Shown here: piece by piece, positions 26,025 to 35,893 of the stretch
How positions within the stretch are numbered: the first letter of the stretch is position 1
How the letters are laid out: every line of letters starts with the position of its first letter
Source: Deltaproteobacteria bacterium IMCC39524
GTDB lineage: Bacteria > Desulfobacterota > Desulfuromonadia > Desulfuromonadales > BM103
DNA: 64,000 nucleotides
Assembly (NCBI GenBank): GCA_029667085.1
Contig: JARUHJ010000004.1
Location: 1 to 64,000 of the forward strand
Reading direction: 5' to 3'
Notes under the pieces: model-generated
Database searches by the model: none
Told to the model about the DNA's origin: nothing
Seen by the model: the letters and a program-made list of their open reading frames with translations, nothing else
Translations under genes and position numbers: made by a program

Positions 26025-27428
26025 TCAGAACCTGGCGTTCCCCGGCGTGCGTGGAAACGGAATCACATCGCGGACATTCTCCATGCCCGTGATATACATC
26101 AGAAAACGTTCAAAGCCGAGACCGAAACCAGCATGGGGGCAGCTGCCCCAGCGACGGGTGTCGAGATACCAGTCGAGGCTCTCCGGGTGGATGTCGAAGT
26201 CCTTCATCTTCTGTTCCAGGACATCCAGACGCTCTTCGCGCTGACTGCCACCGATGATCTCACCGACTTTCGGCACCAGCAGATCCATGGCGGCAACAGT
26301 GCGACCATCGTCATTATTCCGCATGTAGAAGGCCTTGATCCCTTTCGGGTAGTCGGTCACAAAAAGCGGCCCATCGACGATTTTCTCTGTCAGGTAACGC
26401 TCATGCTCTGACTGGAGGTCACACCCCCACTCCACGGGGAACTCGAAGGCCTGCCCGCTCTGCTGCAGGCGTTCGACAGCTTCCGTGTAGGTCATGGTCT
26501 GAAAATCCGTTCCGACAACCCTCTCCAAACGCTCGATCAAACCTTTATCGATAAACTGGTTGAAGAACTCAAGATCTTCACGGCAATGTTCCAGCGCATA
26601 GGCCACCATGAAGCGGAAAAAATCTTCAGCAAGCTGGCAGTTGTCAGCCAGATCAGCAAAAGCAATTTCGGGTTCAATCATCCAGAACTCAGAAGCATGA
26701 CGACTGGTATTGGAGTTTTCGGCCCGGAAGGTGGGCCCAAAGGTATAGACATCGGTAAAAGCCGTGGCAAAGAGCTCGGCTTGCAACTGACCGCTGACAG
26801 TCAGGCCGGTCTTTGTGCCAAAAAAATCATCGTGCCAGGCGATGCGCGTGTCAGCCATCGGTGGATTTTCCGGATCAAGCGTCGTCACACGGAACATTTC
26901 TCCAGCCCCCTCACAATCGTTGGAGGTGATGATCGGCGTATGCACATGCACGAAACCCCGTTCCTGAAAGAACGTGTGCACAGCATGGCTGATACGACTG
27001 CGGACACGAAAAACAGCACCGTAGGCGTTGGTTCTGGGCCGCAGATGGGCGATCGTGCGCAAGAACTCGAAGCCATGACGTTTTTTCTGCAAGGGGAAGC
27101 TCTCATCGACGTCTCCATAAACAAGGATCTCATCACCCTGGACTTCCCAACTTTGACCCGCCCCTGGCGACGCCACCATCTGGCCGCGGACACCGACACA
27201 GGAACCGGTCCCTAAACGACTGGCAACCTCAAAGGCCTTTGAATCACTGCCGACAACAATCTGCAAGCTATCCAGGCAAGAGCCATCATTCAACGCCAGG
27301 AAAGCGACGCCCTTGCTGGAACGAACTGTACGCAGCCAACCCTGGACAAAGACTTCCCCATGAGACCCTTCAGCCTGAAGCAAAGCTTTCACACGGCAAC
27401 GGCTCTGACGCCAATCTGTTTTTTTCAT
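26025..27428 (-). CDS. asnS: Asparaginyl-tRNA synthetase
   Basis: A 467-residue class IIb aminoacyl-tRNA synthetase. An N-terminal OB-fold anticodon-binding domain (about residues 15-115) precedes the catalytic core with motif 2 (FRAENSNTSRHASEFWMIEP near residue 221) and motif 3 (GFGLGFERFLMYITG near residue 440). The absence of the aspartate-enzyme insertion and the SNTSRH form favour AsnS over AspS. The ATG at 27428 has GAGGTG 5 bases upstream. Presence of AsnS implies direct asparaginylation in addition to, or instead of, the transamidation route. Confidence 0.95.
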   Translation of the reverse strand: MKKTDWRQSRCRVKALLQAEGSHGEVFVQGWLRTVRSSKGVAFLALNDGSCLDSLQIVVGSDSKAFEVASRLGTGSCVGVRGQMVASPGAGQSWEVQGDEILVYGDVDESFPLQKKRHGFEFLRTIAHLRPRTNAYGAVFRVRSRISHAVHTFFQERGFVHVHTPIITSNDCEGAGEMFRVTTLDPENPPMADTRIAWHDDFFGTKTGLTVSGQLQAELFATAFTDVYTFGPTFRAENSNTSRHASEFWMIEPEIAFADLADNCQLAEDFFRFMVAYALEHCREDLEFFNQFIDKGLIERLERVVGTDFQTMTYTEAVERLQQSGQAFEFPVEWGCDLQSEHERYLTEKIVDGPLFVTDYPKGIKAFYMRNNDDGRTVAAMDLLVPKVGEIIGGSQREERLDVLEQKMKDFDIHPESLDWYLDTRRWGSCPHAGFGLGFERFLMYITGMENVRDVIPFPRTPGNARF

Positions 27429-27510
27429 AAACACCTCAATATCATTGCTTAGAGATAGAAGTTATTTTTCATACAAAACTTTTCAGAATAGCAGTCTTTA
27501 CAAATAAACA

Positions 27511-27540
27511 ACGGGGATTGGCTTGTCAACCAATCCCCGT
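27511..27540 (-). terminator. Rho-independent terminator after prfC
   Basis: Perfect 11-bp stem ACGGGGATTGG / CCAATCCCCGT with an 8-nt loop. On the minus strand it is followed by TGTTTATTTGT, 54 bases after the prfC stop. Confidence 0.75.
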
Positions 27541-27593
27541 TGCAGCAGAGAAAATATCTATCATCAGGTGTTTTTGTTTTCAAATTTGAATAC

Positions 27594-29180
27594 CTAGTCG
27601 TGCTCCCTCGTCTTAGAAAACTCGATGTCCGGCCACTGTTCCATAACGTAGCCGAGACGCCACTCACTCGGGGCAAGGTAACTTAAATTACCCTCCGCAT
27701 CAAAAGCCAGGTTCGCCTGGCTCTTCTTCTCAAACTCAGCCATCTTTTTGGGGTCAGCACTCCCCACCCAACGTGCCGTGGCAAAATCCACGCTCTCGTA
27801 GATGGCGTCAACGCCATACTCTGTTTTCAGACGCTCCATGGTCACATCAAACTGCAAAACACCAACGGCACCAACAATATAATCATTGTTGATCAAAGGT
27901 CTGAACACCTGCACAGCGCCCTCTTCCGAGAGCTGCTTCAAACCCTTTTCAAGTTGCTTCGCCTTAAGAGGGGACTTCAGCCTCACCCGCCGGAAATGTT
28001 CCGCAGCGAAACTCGGAATTCCGGTAAATTTGAGGACTTCCTTGTCAGTGAAGGTGTCACCAACCTTAATCGTGCCATGGTTGTGCAAACCAATAATGTC
28101 CCCGGGGTAAGCTTCTTCGACGTTGGCCCGGTCCTGGGCCATGAAGATGATCGCCTTGGAGAGGTTGACGTCCTTGCCGATACGATGATGACGAACTTTC
28201 ATACCGCGCTGAAAACGCCCTGAACAGATGCGCAAAAAGGCGATGCGATCGCGATGAGCCGGGTCCATGTTCGCCTGGACCTTAAAGACGAAACCTGAGA
28301 AGTCTTCCTCTTCCGGCGCAACTTCGCGGCTCTGGGCTTGCCGTGGACCGGGGGCCGGGGCAATATCAACCAGAGCATCGAGCAATTCTTCAACACCAAA
28401 GTTATTGATCGCACTACCGAAAAACACTGGAGTCTGGTTCCCCTTGAGATATTCGTTCAGATCAAAGGGGTTGGCCGCGCCTTCGAGGAGCTCAATGTCT
28501 TCCCGCAATTCATCGGCCGCGCTACCGAGCAATTCATCAAGTTGGCTATCATTGATGTCTGTAATGACACGAACATCCTCGGTAAGTTTTTTTTCGCCCG
28601 GACGAAAGAGACGCAGCTCTTTACGGTAGAGATTGTAAACGCCCTTGAACCGCTTACCCATACCGATTGGCCATGACATAGGTGCGCATTCTATCTGCAG
28701 TTTCTCCTCAACATCAGAAAGCAGGTCGAGTGGATACTGTCCTTCACGGTCCATCTTGTTAATGAATGTCAGCACCGGCGTATTGCGCATCCGGCAGACA
28801 GCCATCAACTTCTCCGTCTGGGCCTCAACGCCCTTGGCACTGTCGATAACCATCAAGGCGCTGTCTACAGCGGTCAAAACCCGATAGGTGTCTTCAGAGA
28901 AGTCTTGGTGTCCCGGGGTATCGAGCAGGTTAATCTCACACTCGCGATGGCCGAACTTCATAACCGAGGTGGTCACCGAGATGCCACGCTCCTGCTCTAC
29001 CTTCATCCAGTCGCTGGTGGCATGACGACCCGCCTTACGAGCCTTGATGGCTCCGGCCATCTGGATAGCGCCGCCAAACAACAGCAGCTTTTCGGTCAGG
29101 GTGGTTTTACCGGCATCGGGATGGCTTATAATTCCGAAGGTCCTGCGTTTTTCGATCTCTTTTAAAAAATGGGTGCTCAA
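27594..29180 (-). CDS. prfC: Peptide chain release factor 3
   Basis: A 528-residue translational GTPase that recycles RF1/RF2 after peptide release. G motifs: [20 protein letters not shown] near residue 19 (G1), the RGISVTTSV effector region near residue 65, [14 protein letters not shown] near residue 88 (G3) and FINKMDRE near residue 143 (G4). Length equals E. coli RF3. The start is TTG at 29180, preceded by GAGG at good spacing and giving the standard N-terminus. It is a single gene bounded by terminators on both sides. Confidence 0.95.
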   Translation of the reverse strand: MSTHFLKEIEKRRTFGIISHPDAGKTTLTEKLLLFGGAIQMAGAIKARKAGRHATSDWMKVEQERGISVTTSVMKFGHRECEINLLDTPGHQDFSEDTYRVLTAVDSALMVIDSAKGVEAQTEKLMAVCRMRNTPVLTFINKMDREGQYPLDLLSDVEEKLQIECAPMSWPIGMGKRFKGVYNLYRKELRLFRPGEKKLTEDVRVITDINDSQLDELLGSAADELREDIELLEGAANPFDLNEYLKGNQTPVFFGSAINNFGVEELLDALVDIAPAPGPRQAQSREVAPEEEDFSGFVFKVQANMDPAHRDRIAFLRICSGRFQRGMKVRHHRIGKDVNLSKAIIFMAQDRANVEEAYPGDIIGLHNHGTIKVGDTFTDKEVLKFTGIPSFAAEHFRRVRLKSPLKAKQLEKGLKQLSEEGAVQVFRPLINNDYIVGAVGVLQFDVTMERLKTEYGVDAIYESVDFATARWVGSADPKKMAEFEKKSQANLAFDAEGNLSYLAPSEWRLGYVMEQWPDIEFSKTREHD

Positions 29181-29214
29181 CTGTGCCTCTTCTATAGTGT
29201 GTCGCAGCTATTGA

Positions 29215-29240
29215 CAGAAAAAACGGGCATAAAGCCCGTT
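29215..29240 (-). terminator. Rho-independent terminator after the sensor kinase
   Basis: A 7-bp stem AACGGGC / GCCCGTT with a 5-nt loop. Read on the minus strand it runs directly into TTTTTT. It lies 57 bases after the kinase stop and just before prfC. Confidence 0.8.
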
Positions 29241-29296
29241 TCACTAGGGGTAATCGTAACGCATGTCTGAAAAACGGTCAATCAGGAAAGGCCGTG

Positions 29297-31183
29297 TTAA
29301 GAAGCTGAAAAAGGCAAGGGACTTTCAAGCTGTCCTCCTGGCGGTGACTTTGGCAGAGAGACCATGACCCTTGTCCCCCTGCCGAGTTGGCTTTCAATCT
29401 GGATATCACCATGGTGAGCCAGGACGATATTACGCACAATACTCATTCCCAGGCCGACACCCTGCACCGCGGTATCGGAAGAATCCGCGCGATAGAAACG
29501 ATCGAAGACGTGAACGAGTTGGCCTTCGTCCATGCCTATCCCCTCGTCTTCTACGTTGAGTTCGTACTTATTGTCGTTCAGGTTCAACTCCACACTGACA
29601 CGTCCCCCCTCAGGAGCATATTTAACAGCATTGCTGATCAGATGATCGACAACCTGCTTTAAACGCAACCGGTCGGCAATGATTGGCGAAGTCTCCCCCA
29701 CCAGAGTGACCACAAATTCATGCAAGACCTCTTCGCCATCGTAGCTGTCCACAACTTCACGAATCATACTGGCAAAGTCGAACTCCTGATAATCCAGGGT
29801 GAGAGGACGACCAGACTCCACTCGGCTTACATCAAGGAGATCATCGACCAGCCCTCCCAAGGACAGAGCCTTGTCGTGGATCAGCAACAGACAGTCCTTC
29901 TTCTGTTCAGCACTGAACTTGTCTGCTGTTTCTGGCGACGTAAGCAGTTCGCTATAGCCGATAATTGTTGTCAGCGGGGTATTCAATTCATGGGTGGCCA
30001 TGCCGAGAAATGCGCTCTTCATTCTTTCAACTTCACGCTCTCTGGTGACATCACGCAAGAGCAGAATGACGCCTTGAGACCCTTCTTCATCAGACACCAT
30101 CTGAGACACTCGGACCTGGTATATCTCTGAGTAGCTTGAATTCTCCCTCGACAATTCAAGGTCAAAAGAACGTGGGCCATGAGTGATATTGAGCTTCTGT
30201 GCAACTTTCTTGCGGAAATCGACTTCGCTATTGATCTGGCTGATCGACTGTCCCAAGATTTTTTCAAGTGGTGTGTCGAGAATCCGTTCTGCGGTCGCGT
30301 TCATATGCAAAACATTCAAGGCCTTGTCCGTCAGGACGACACCATCAGGAACCGAGCTCAGGATACCATTGAGTTTCTCGCGATCGACCTTGAGGTCCTC
30401 CATTGCACCCGCCAGAGCTATTTGCGCTTGGGTCCGCTCGGCAATTTGCTCAATCAGTTGCTCGTTGGCAGCCGAGAGCTCTCCTGTCCGTTCCTTAACC
30501 CTTTCCTCAAGGACTTCATTGGCAACCTTCAGGGACTCCTCTGCAGCATCTCTCTCCTGAAAACTCAGGTAAGCCCGCTTAAGAGCGATGCAGATAGCAA
30601 CCATGAATACCAAAGACAGCAACGCTGCCGTAAGAATGGACTGAAAAGAGATGGCCTGAACCTTGTCGATACTGTCGGTTACATCGTAGTAAACCTCTAT
30701 CGCACCGCCAAAAGAATCGTTCGCCATAAAGGGGACATAGGTTTCAACAATATCTATCTTGGTTGTTACACCGTCTGCAGTCTTCCGATCCTTCTGAACA
30801 ACTTTCGAGTAGACCTGCCCTTTGGCAACAATCTCACGAAAGTAAGCTCTGTCATTTAAGGTGCCTATCTCATCAGCTTCTGTAGAAAAAATAATTTCCC
30901 CAAGGGCCGAAAAAATACGCAGTTTGAGCAATTGTTTATCTCTTTTGACCGGCTGCAAGCTTTCAGCCAGAGCTTCTGGGAGTCGGTCTTTGATCAGAGA
31001 TTGGTTCTCAAGCCCGAGTGTTCTCACCATGTAACTGGCGTAGCGTACAGCTTCATTCTCCGTTTCTTCGATTAACAGATTTTTGTAGGAGGGATGGAGA
31101 ACAAAATATTCGTAGCCCGGCAAGAGAATCGTAATTGCCAGAGAAAGAAAGAGTAGATTGCGAAGAAGCTTGATGCGCAGCAT
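29297..31183 (-). CDS. Membrane sensor histidine kinase with PAS domain
   Basis: A 628-residue sensor kinase. A first transmembrane helix (residues about 7-27), a periplasmic sensing domain (about 28-175) and a second helix (LTAALLSLVFMVAICIAL, about 182-200) are followed by a coiled coil, a PAS domain (about 270-385) and the kinase core. The phospho-accepting His lies in MATHELNTPL near residue 397; the ATP-binding N box is HLISNAVKYAPEGG, then DEGIGMDEGQL and GVGLGMSIV. No response regulator gene is adjacent, so it is an orphan kinase. Its ligand is unknown. A terminator follows it. Confidence 0.9.
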   Translation of the reverse strand: MLRIKLLRNLLFLSLAITILLPGYEYFVLHPSYKNLLIEETENEAVRYASYMVRTLGLENQSLIKDRLPEALAESLQPVKRDKQLLKLRIFSALGEIIFSTEADEIGTLNDRAYFREIVAKGQVYSKVVQKDRKTADGVTTKIDIVETYVPFMANDSFGGAIEVYYDVTDSIDKVQAISFQSILTAALLSLVFMVAICIALKRAYLSFQERDAAEESLKVANEVLEERVKERTGELSAANEQLIEQIAERTQAQIALAGAMEDLKVDREKLNGILSSVPDGVVLTDKALNVLHMNATAERILDTPLEKILGQSISQINSEVDFRKKVAQKLNITHGPRSFDLELSRENSSYSEIYQVRVSQMVSDEEGSQGVILLLRDVTREREVERMKSAFLGMATHELNTPLTTIIGYSELLTSPETADKFSAEQKKDCLLLIHDKALSLGGLVDDLLDVSRVESGRPLTLDYQEFDFASMIREVVDSYDGEEVLHEFVVTLVGETSPIIADRLRLKQVVDHLISNAVKYAPEGGRVSVELNLNDNKYELNVEDEGIGMDEGQLVHVFDRFYRADSSDTAVQGVGLGMSIVRNIVLAHHGDIQIESQLGRGTRVMVSLPKSPPGGQLESPLPFSAS

Positions 31184-31404
31184 GCGGGGCCCAGTTAGTC
31201 ATGGATCATGTCAATTACGGAGGATAACAGCGCGCCAGATAAAAATTAGCAAGCGATTAGGAATATACATTAATTCTTTTAAACAGCCAATAGCTATAAA
31301 CTTTTTGGCAGAAAACCGTTATTGCCAAACGTGACTTTGCAAAAAAATCATCCTTGTTCAAACGATCACCTGTGGCATAATTCGCTCACAGGAGAAATAA
31401 TCTT

Positions 31405-32895
31405 ATGCAAAGGTCAAGTGGGATTCTACTGCACCCAACGGCCCTTTCGGGCCCTTTCAAAATTGGCGACCTCGGAAAAGAGGCTCGTCTTTTTATCGAT
31501 TTTCTCACCAAGGCAGGCCAGAGTGTCTGGCAGATCTTGCCCCTGGGGCCAACCGGATACGGCCACTCTCCCTATAATGCTCTCTCTGCTTTTGCTGGAA
31601 ATCCTGCCCTGATTGACCTTCAACAACTGGTTGACAGCGGAGAGCTTGAGTGCTCACACCTTGACCAGGCCACCAAAAAAAGCATGGTATTGGACTTTGC
31701 TCAGGTACATGACGTCAAAAACGACCTGCTTCTGGAAGCCGGCAAGGTTTTTTTCAAAGCTTGCGAAGGCCCCCGAAGAGAAGCTTTCGAGACTTTCTGT
31801 ATAGAGCAATCAGACTGGCTCGATGACTTCAGCCTCTTTATGGCCTTACGGGAGAAATTCTCCGGGCAGGCATGGTTTGAATGGCCAGAGGACCTGCGCA
31901 CCCGGCAGCAACAGACCTTGGAGGCATATCGGACAAAGCTTTCCCAAAGGTGCCTGTTACACAAGTATCAGCAATTCGTTTTTGCCGAGCAATGGACAGC
32001 GCTGAAAGATTATGCCAACGGCAAAGGCATTAGGATTTTTGGTGATATTCCTATCTTTGTGGCTTACGACTCAGCCGATGTCTGGGCCAATCAGCACCTG
32101 TTCCAGTTGGACGACAAAGGTCGGGCGTTAGCGGTGGCTGGCGTTCCACCGGACTATTTCAGTAAAACCGGCCAACGCTGGGGCAACCCTCTGTACCGTT
32201 GGGACCGTCTTGGTGATGACGAGTTTCACTGGTGGCAAAGACGCTTCGAACACCAACTGAAGTGCAGTGACCTGGTCAGGGTCGATCACTTTCGTGGTTT
32301 CCAGGCGTGCTGGTCGATCCCTGCAACGGAGACAACCGCCGTCAACGGCCACTGGGAGGAAGTCCCGGGACGTGAACTCTTTAAAAAACTCTTCTCACAC
32401 AGTCATGACTTGCCGATCATTGCCGAGGACCTTGGCATCATAACGCCGGCGGTAGAAAAACTCCGTGACGACTTCGGCTTGCCCGGCATGAAAATCCTGC
32501 AGTTTGCTTTTGATTCCGGGCCGGACAATCCCTACCTGCCAGAGAATCATGTCGCCAACAGCGTGGTCTACACTGGGACCCATGATAACAACACAACGCT
32601 GGGTTGGTGGCGAGGGCTCTCAAGTGAGCAGAAAGATCAGGTTCGGGACTACCTCCAATTAAACAGGCCGAAAATGCCGCAAGAGCTGATTCGCCTGGCC
32701 ATGTCCAGCGTTGCCAAGCTCTGCATCATTCCCTGCCAGGACATACTTGGTCTCGACAGCGGATCACGCTTCAATACCCCTGGTTGCGCAACCGGAAACT
32801 GGGAGTGGCAGATGAAGCCTGAAGTACTAACCGAGGAACTCGCTGAAAAGCTTTTTTGCCTTACACAAAAATATCATCGCACAATCGTTCGGTAG
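31405..32895 (+). CDS. malQ: 4-alpha-glucanotransferase (amylomaltase)
   Basis: A 496-residue GH77 enzyme that disproportionates maltooligosaccharides, here probably in glycogen or starch-like glucan turnover. The N-terminus GILLHPTALSGPF, the nucleophile region LVRVDHFRGFQACW near residue 290, the acid/base region IIAEDLGIITP near residue 338 and GTHDNNTTLGWW near residue 390 are all present. Length is typical. ACAGGAG lies upstream of the ATG. No other maltose or glycogen genes are adjacent, so it is a stand-alone gene. Confidence 0.95.
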   Translation: MQRSSGILLHPTALSGPFKIGDLGKEARLFIDFLTKAGQSVWQILPLGPTGYGHSPYNALSAFAGNPALIDLQQLVDSGELECSHLDQATKKSMVLDFAQVHDVKNDLLLEAGKVFFKACEGPRREAFETFCIEQSDWLDDFSLFMALREKFSGQAWFEWPEDLRTRQQQTLEAYRTKLSQRCLLHKYQQFVFAEQWTALKDYANGKGIRIFGDIPIFVAYDSADVWANQHLFQLDDKGRALAVAGVPPDYFSKTGQRWGNPLYRWDRLGDDEFHWWQRRFEHQLKCSDLVRVDHFRGFQACWSIPATETTAVNGHWEEVPGRELFKKLFSHSHDLPIIAEDLGIITPAVEKLRDDFGLPGMKILQFAFDSGPDNPYLPENHVANSVVYTGTHDNNTTLGWWRGLSSEQKDQVRDYLQLNRPKMPQELIRLAMSSVAKLCIIPCQDILGLDSGSRFNTPGCATGNWEWQMKPEVLTEELAEKLFCLTQKYHRTIVR

Positions 32896-33008
32896 GGCTT
32901 GCTGAGCTCTTGAATGGTGTGATATAGATATAAATTGTGTTTGAAACTTTTAACCCCGCAGGCATATCGCCTGGACATTACCTTTTTAACTATCGGAGGA
33001 CCTTACTC

Positions 33009-33782
33009 GTGAAACAAATGATGACTCTGTTCTGCATCGCGGCTTTCTCACTCACCCTTCTCGCCGGTTGCGGTGAAGACACTCCTGCTCCTACAACAGA
33101 AGCAGCGAAACCTTCTGCACAAACAGCTCCTGCAGCAGCACCTGAAGCCGCTCCGGGTAAAACTGGCAAGGTCACTGAAACCATGGACGCCGCTGGTTAT
33201 ACCTACGTTCAGGTTGACACCGGCGCAGAGCAGTTCTGGGCTGCAGCACCTCAATTTGCAGTCCAGGTTGGCGATGATGTTGTGGTTCCTGAAGGCATGC
33301 CGATGCCTGACTACCACAGCAAAACCCTCGATCGCACCTTCGACATGGTCTACTTCGTCCCATCCGTTATGGTTGGCGGCGCACAGGCTATGAGCGGCGA
33401 TATGCCCGCTGATCATCCTTCGATGGATGGTGGCAAAACTGTTGTTGAAGAAACAACTGTTGACCTCTCTGGGATTACTGTTGCGGAAGGTGGCGTCACT
33501 GTCGAAGATATGTTCACCAAGAAGGCTGAGCTTGCGGGTAAGACGGTCTCTGTACGCGGCAAAGTTGTCAAGTTTACCCCCGAGATCATGGGCAAGAACT
33601 GGATCCATCTTCAGGATGGCACAGGTGCAGAGGGTACCAGCGATCTGACCGTCACCACCAGCGCGTCAGCCAAGATGGGCGACACCGTGACCGTAAGCGG
33701 CGTTGTCGTCATCGACAAGGATTTTGGCTACGGCTACGCATACGATGTCATCATCGAAGATGCTGAAGTGACAGTCGAATAA
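33009..33782 (+). CDS. Lipoprotein with OB-fold-like C-terminal domain
   Basis: A 257-residue lipoprotein. The signal peptide ends in the lipobox LLAGC (Cys about residue 20). An Ala/Pro/Thr-rich linker leads to a first beta domain (GKVTETMDAAGYTYVQVDTG near residue 50), a second linker with Met/Asp/Pro, and a C-terminal domain with the pattern GKTVSVRGKVVKF, WIHLQDGTG and VTVSGVVVIDKDFG, which reads as an OB-fold like those of NrfJ-type and other delta-proteobacterial lipoproteins. The start is the GTG at 33009 with GGAGG 9 bases upstream. It is followed by a strong terminator. The function is unknown; a link to cytochrome maturation is speculation. Confidence 0.7.
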   Translation: MKQMMTLFCIAAFSLTLLAGCGEDTPAPTTEAAKPSAQTAPAAAPEAAPGKTGKVTETMDAAGYTYVQVDTGAEQFWAAAPQFAVQVGDDVVVPEGMPMPDYHSKTLDRTFDMVYFVPSVMVGGAQAMSGDMPADHPSMDGGKTVVEETTVDLSGITVAEGGVTVEDMFTKKAELAGKTVSVRGKVVKFTPEIMGKNWIHLQDGTGAEGTSDLTVTTSASAKMGDTVTVSGVVVIDKDFGYGYAYDVIIEDAEVTVE

Positions 33783-33805
33783 GCAAAAGCGACTAGACGT
33801 ATCGA

Positions 33806-33836
33806 AGGCCTCTGGGTTCTCCCAGAGGCCTTTTTT
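33806..33836 (+). terminator. Rho-independent terminator of the lipoprotein gene
   Basis: Perfect 12-bp stem AAGGCCTCTGGG / CCCAGAGGCCTT with a 4-nt loop, running into a T-tract. It lies 23 bases after the stop. Confidence 0.9.
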
Positions 33837-33892
33837 ATTGTCCTTTTCCTGTAACAACTGACCCACCACCCGTTCACTTCTGTTTTCTCGTG

Positions 33893-33958
33893 CCACAGAG
33901 GGCACAGAGAGAATCAACACCTCTTTTTCTTTTCTCTCTGTTCTCTGCGTCTCTGTTG
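33893..33958. repeat. CACAGAG-type imperfect inverted repeat
   Basis: CCACAGAGGGCACAGAGAGA and the reverse complement of TCTCTCTGTTCTCTGCGTCT pair with a few mismatches across about 20 nt. Such CACAGAG repeats are common between genes in related bacteria. No function is evident. Confidence 0.5.
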
Positions 33959-34139
33959 TTCAAGAATTTTTGCCAGCTCATCCTTATAGCGAGCAACAAG
34001 GCCATCCATTTTCAGCAAAGCCTACTCGGCAACAGGGTTAGCCCATGATGGCGTTCAGCTTGCCAATAGCTTACCTATAGTGTAATAATTCTAAAAATAG
34101 TAATTTCACTCAACACGACCTCTTGGAGGGTTTCTGATC

Positions 34140-34730
34140 ATGTTTACCGTTAAAAGATTATTTCTTATCGTCTTAATATTACTCATCCCCCACTTATCTT
34201 TCGCCGAGAACTGGAAAATTGACCCTGCCCACACGGCCGTAGAATTCAAGATCAAGCACCTGATGATCTCCTGGGTCAAGGGAACCTTTACCGACGTGAA
34301 GGGGTCTGTTGTCTATGACGAAGCGGAGCCTGGCAAATCAAGCGTCAATGTTGAGATTGCCACGGCATCCGTCGACACCAGAAATAAGAAGCGTGACGAC
34401 CATCTTCGCAGTCCTGACTTCTTCGACGTCGCCACCTACCCGGTGATGTCTTTCGTATCCAAAGACATTGTCGTTACCAACGGGATACCGACCCAAATCA
34501 ACGGAGAACTGACTCTGCATGGAGAAACCCGTACGGTGACACTTGATGTCGAGGAGTTTAGCCCGACGATAACCGATCCCTGGGGTAATACTCGACGTGG
34601 AGCTTCAGCATCGGCGACAATCAACAGGAAGGATTTTGGGCTCACCTGGAACAAAGCCCTCGAAGCCGGAGGCGTTGTCGTTGGTGAAGAGGTTCGGATC
34701 AGTCTCGAAGTGGAATTAATCAAAGAATAA
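34140..34730 (+). CDS. YceI-family periplasmic protein
   Basis: A 196-residue exported lipocalin-like protein. The signal peptide (LFLIVLILLIPHLSFA) is followed by the YceI pattern: ENWKIDPAHTAVEFKIKHLM near residue 22, ASVDTRNKKRDDHLRSPDFF near residue 77 and the C-terminal FGLTWNKALEAGGVVVGEEV near residue 164. YceI proteins bind polyprenoid or other amphipathic molecules and are often induced by stress. The ATG is preceded by TTGGAGG. It is monocistronic and converges on the dpp operon, sharing a hairpin. Confidence 0.92.
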   Translation: MFTVKRLFLIVLILLIPHLSFAENWKIDPAHTAVEFKIKHLMISWVKGTFTDVKGSVVYDEAEPGKSSVNVEIATASVDTRNKKRDDHLRSPDFFDVATYPVMSFVSKDIVVTNGIPTQINGELTLHGETRTVTLDVEEFSPTITDPWGNTRRGASASATINRKDFGLTWNKALEAGGVVVGEEVRISLEVELIKE

Positions 34731-34737
34731 CAAAAAC

Positions 34738-34767
34738 AGGGGCGACAGAGACAAACCTGTCGCCCCT
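34738..34767 (-). terminator. Terminator shared by yceI and the ABC importer operon
   Basis: Perfect 11-bp stem AGGGGCGACAG / CTGTCGCCCCT with an 8-nt loop. The T-tract (GTTTTTG) is on the minus strand, so it chiefly ends the leftward ABC operon. Confidence 0.75.
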
Positions 34768-34805
34768 GCCCCTATCATCACCATACCCCAATCCCCCGCG
34801 ACAAT

Positions 34806-35816
34806 TCAAAAACGACCTTCCTCCACGCCGTGACAGGCAACCTGCCGACCATCTTCAAGGCTTAAAAGCTGAGGATTTTCTGCTGTACAACGTGCATTGG
34901 CATGGGGGCAGCGTCCATGAAAAACACAACCACTAGGCAAGTTGATTGGAGTCGGGACCTCTCCCTTGAGACGAATATGTTTACTCGGCCCGCCTTCCAA
35001 TTTCGGAATCGCACTCATCAGTGCCTGGGTGTAAGGATGCCGTGGATTCTCGAAAAGGATGCCGGTTTCAGAGAGTTCACACATACTGCCCAGGTACATA
35101 ACTCCAACCCGGTCACTGAGATGTTCAACGACCGATAAATCATGCGCAACAAACAGGTAGGCGAGATTGCGCTGCTGCTGCAAATCCATCATCAAGTTGA
35201 GGATTTGTGCCTGAATCGAAACATCGAGGGCGGAGATCGGCTCATCGGCAACAATAAAATCCGGGTCAACGACCAGGGCGCGGGCAATGGAAATCCGCTG
35301 TCGTTGACCGCCGGAAAACTCATGCGGCATACGGCTGATCCACTGGGGATCGCTACCGACCTGAATCATCACTTCGTCAATCCGGTCCTTGACTTCAGAG
35401 TTATTTAAACTCGGATAATGATAACGTAACGGAGCTTCCAAAGCCTGACGAATAGTTTTGCGTGGATTCAATGAAGCGTAGGGATCCTGAAACACCATTT
35501 GCATTTTTTTGCGGTACGGCAACAGCCTCTTGTGGTCGAGATTGTCGATACGATTGCCTGAATAATGGATCTCACCGGCGTTCGGAGGGTAAAGGCCCAT
35601 AATCGTGCGCCCCAAAGTCGACTTACCGCACCCGGATTCACCAACCACACTAAATGTCTCCCCGGCTTGCAGATCGAAGCTGATATTATTGACCGCTTTG
35701 ACAAGAGTCCGTTGTCTATGCAACCTGCCGGCGCTAAAGGTGATCTGGTCAAGCAAGCCGCCGGAGATATCAAAGTGTTTATAAAGATTTTTAACTGAAA
35801 GCAGGGCATCAGTCAT
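34806..35816 (-). CDS. dppF: Dipeptide/oligopeptide ABC importer ATPase (DppF/OppF type)
   Basis: A 336-residue ABC ATPase. Walker A GESGCGKST near residue 57, signature FSGGQRQRISIA near residue 165 and Walker B DFIVADEPISALD near residue 187 are intact. The C-terminal oligopeptide-transporter extension carries Cys-containing motif CVFHGRCPHANARC, typical of DppD/F proteins that may bind Fe-S. It is the last gene of the operon dppA-dppB-dppC-dppD-dppF, 77 bases after dppD. Substrate is probably peptides, but nickel or other ligands of this ABC class cannot be excluded. Confidence 0.9.
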   Translation of the reverse strand: MTDALLSVKNLYKHFDISGGLLDQITFSAGRLHRQRTLVKAVNNISFDLQAGETFSVVGESGCGKSTLGRTIMGLYPPNAGEIHYSGNRIDNLDHKRLLPYRKKMQMVFQDPYASLNPRKTIRQALEAPLRYHYPSLNNSEVKDRIDEVMIQVGSDPQWISRMPHEFSGGQRQRISIARALVVDPDFIVADEPISALDVSIQAQILNLMMDLQQQRNLAYLFVAHDLSVVEHLSDRVGVMYLGSMCELSETGILFENPRHPYTQALMSAIPKLEGGPSKHIRLKGEVPTPINLPSGCVFHGRCPHANARCTAENPQLLSLEDGRQVACHGVEEGRF

Positions 35817-35893
35817 GGTGTTACGACTCCGTTAAACGATTGTTCATAGTTTACGCAAACTTCAAAAAATTCTGGAAGACTGCCACCCAAGAG

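Larger units (their letters stand above)
33783..34139. other. 357-bp intergenic region with terminator and repeat
   Basis: No gene is supported. It contains the lipoprotein terminator (33806-33836), a CACAGAG-type inverted repeat (33893-33958) and the YceI promoter region with a GGAGG ribosome binding site. Confidence 0.5.
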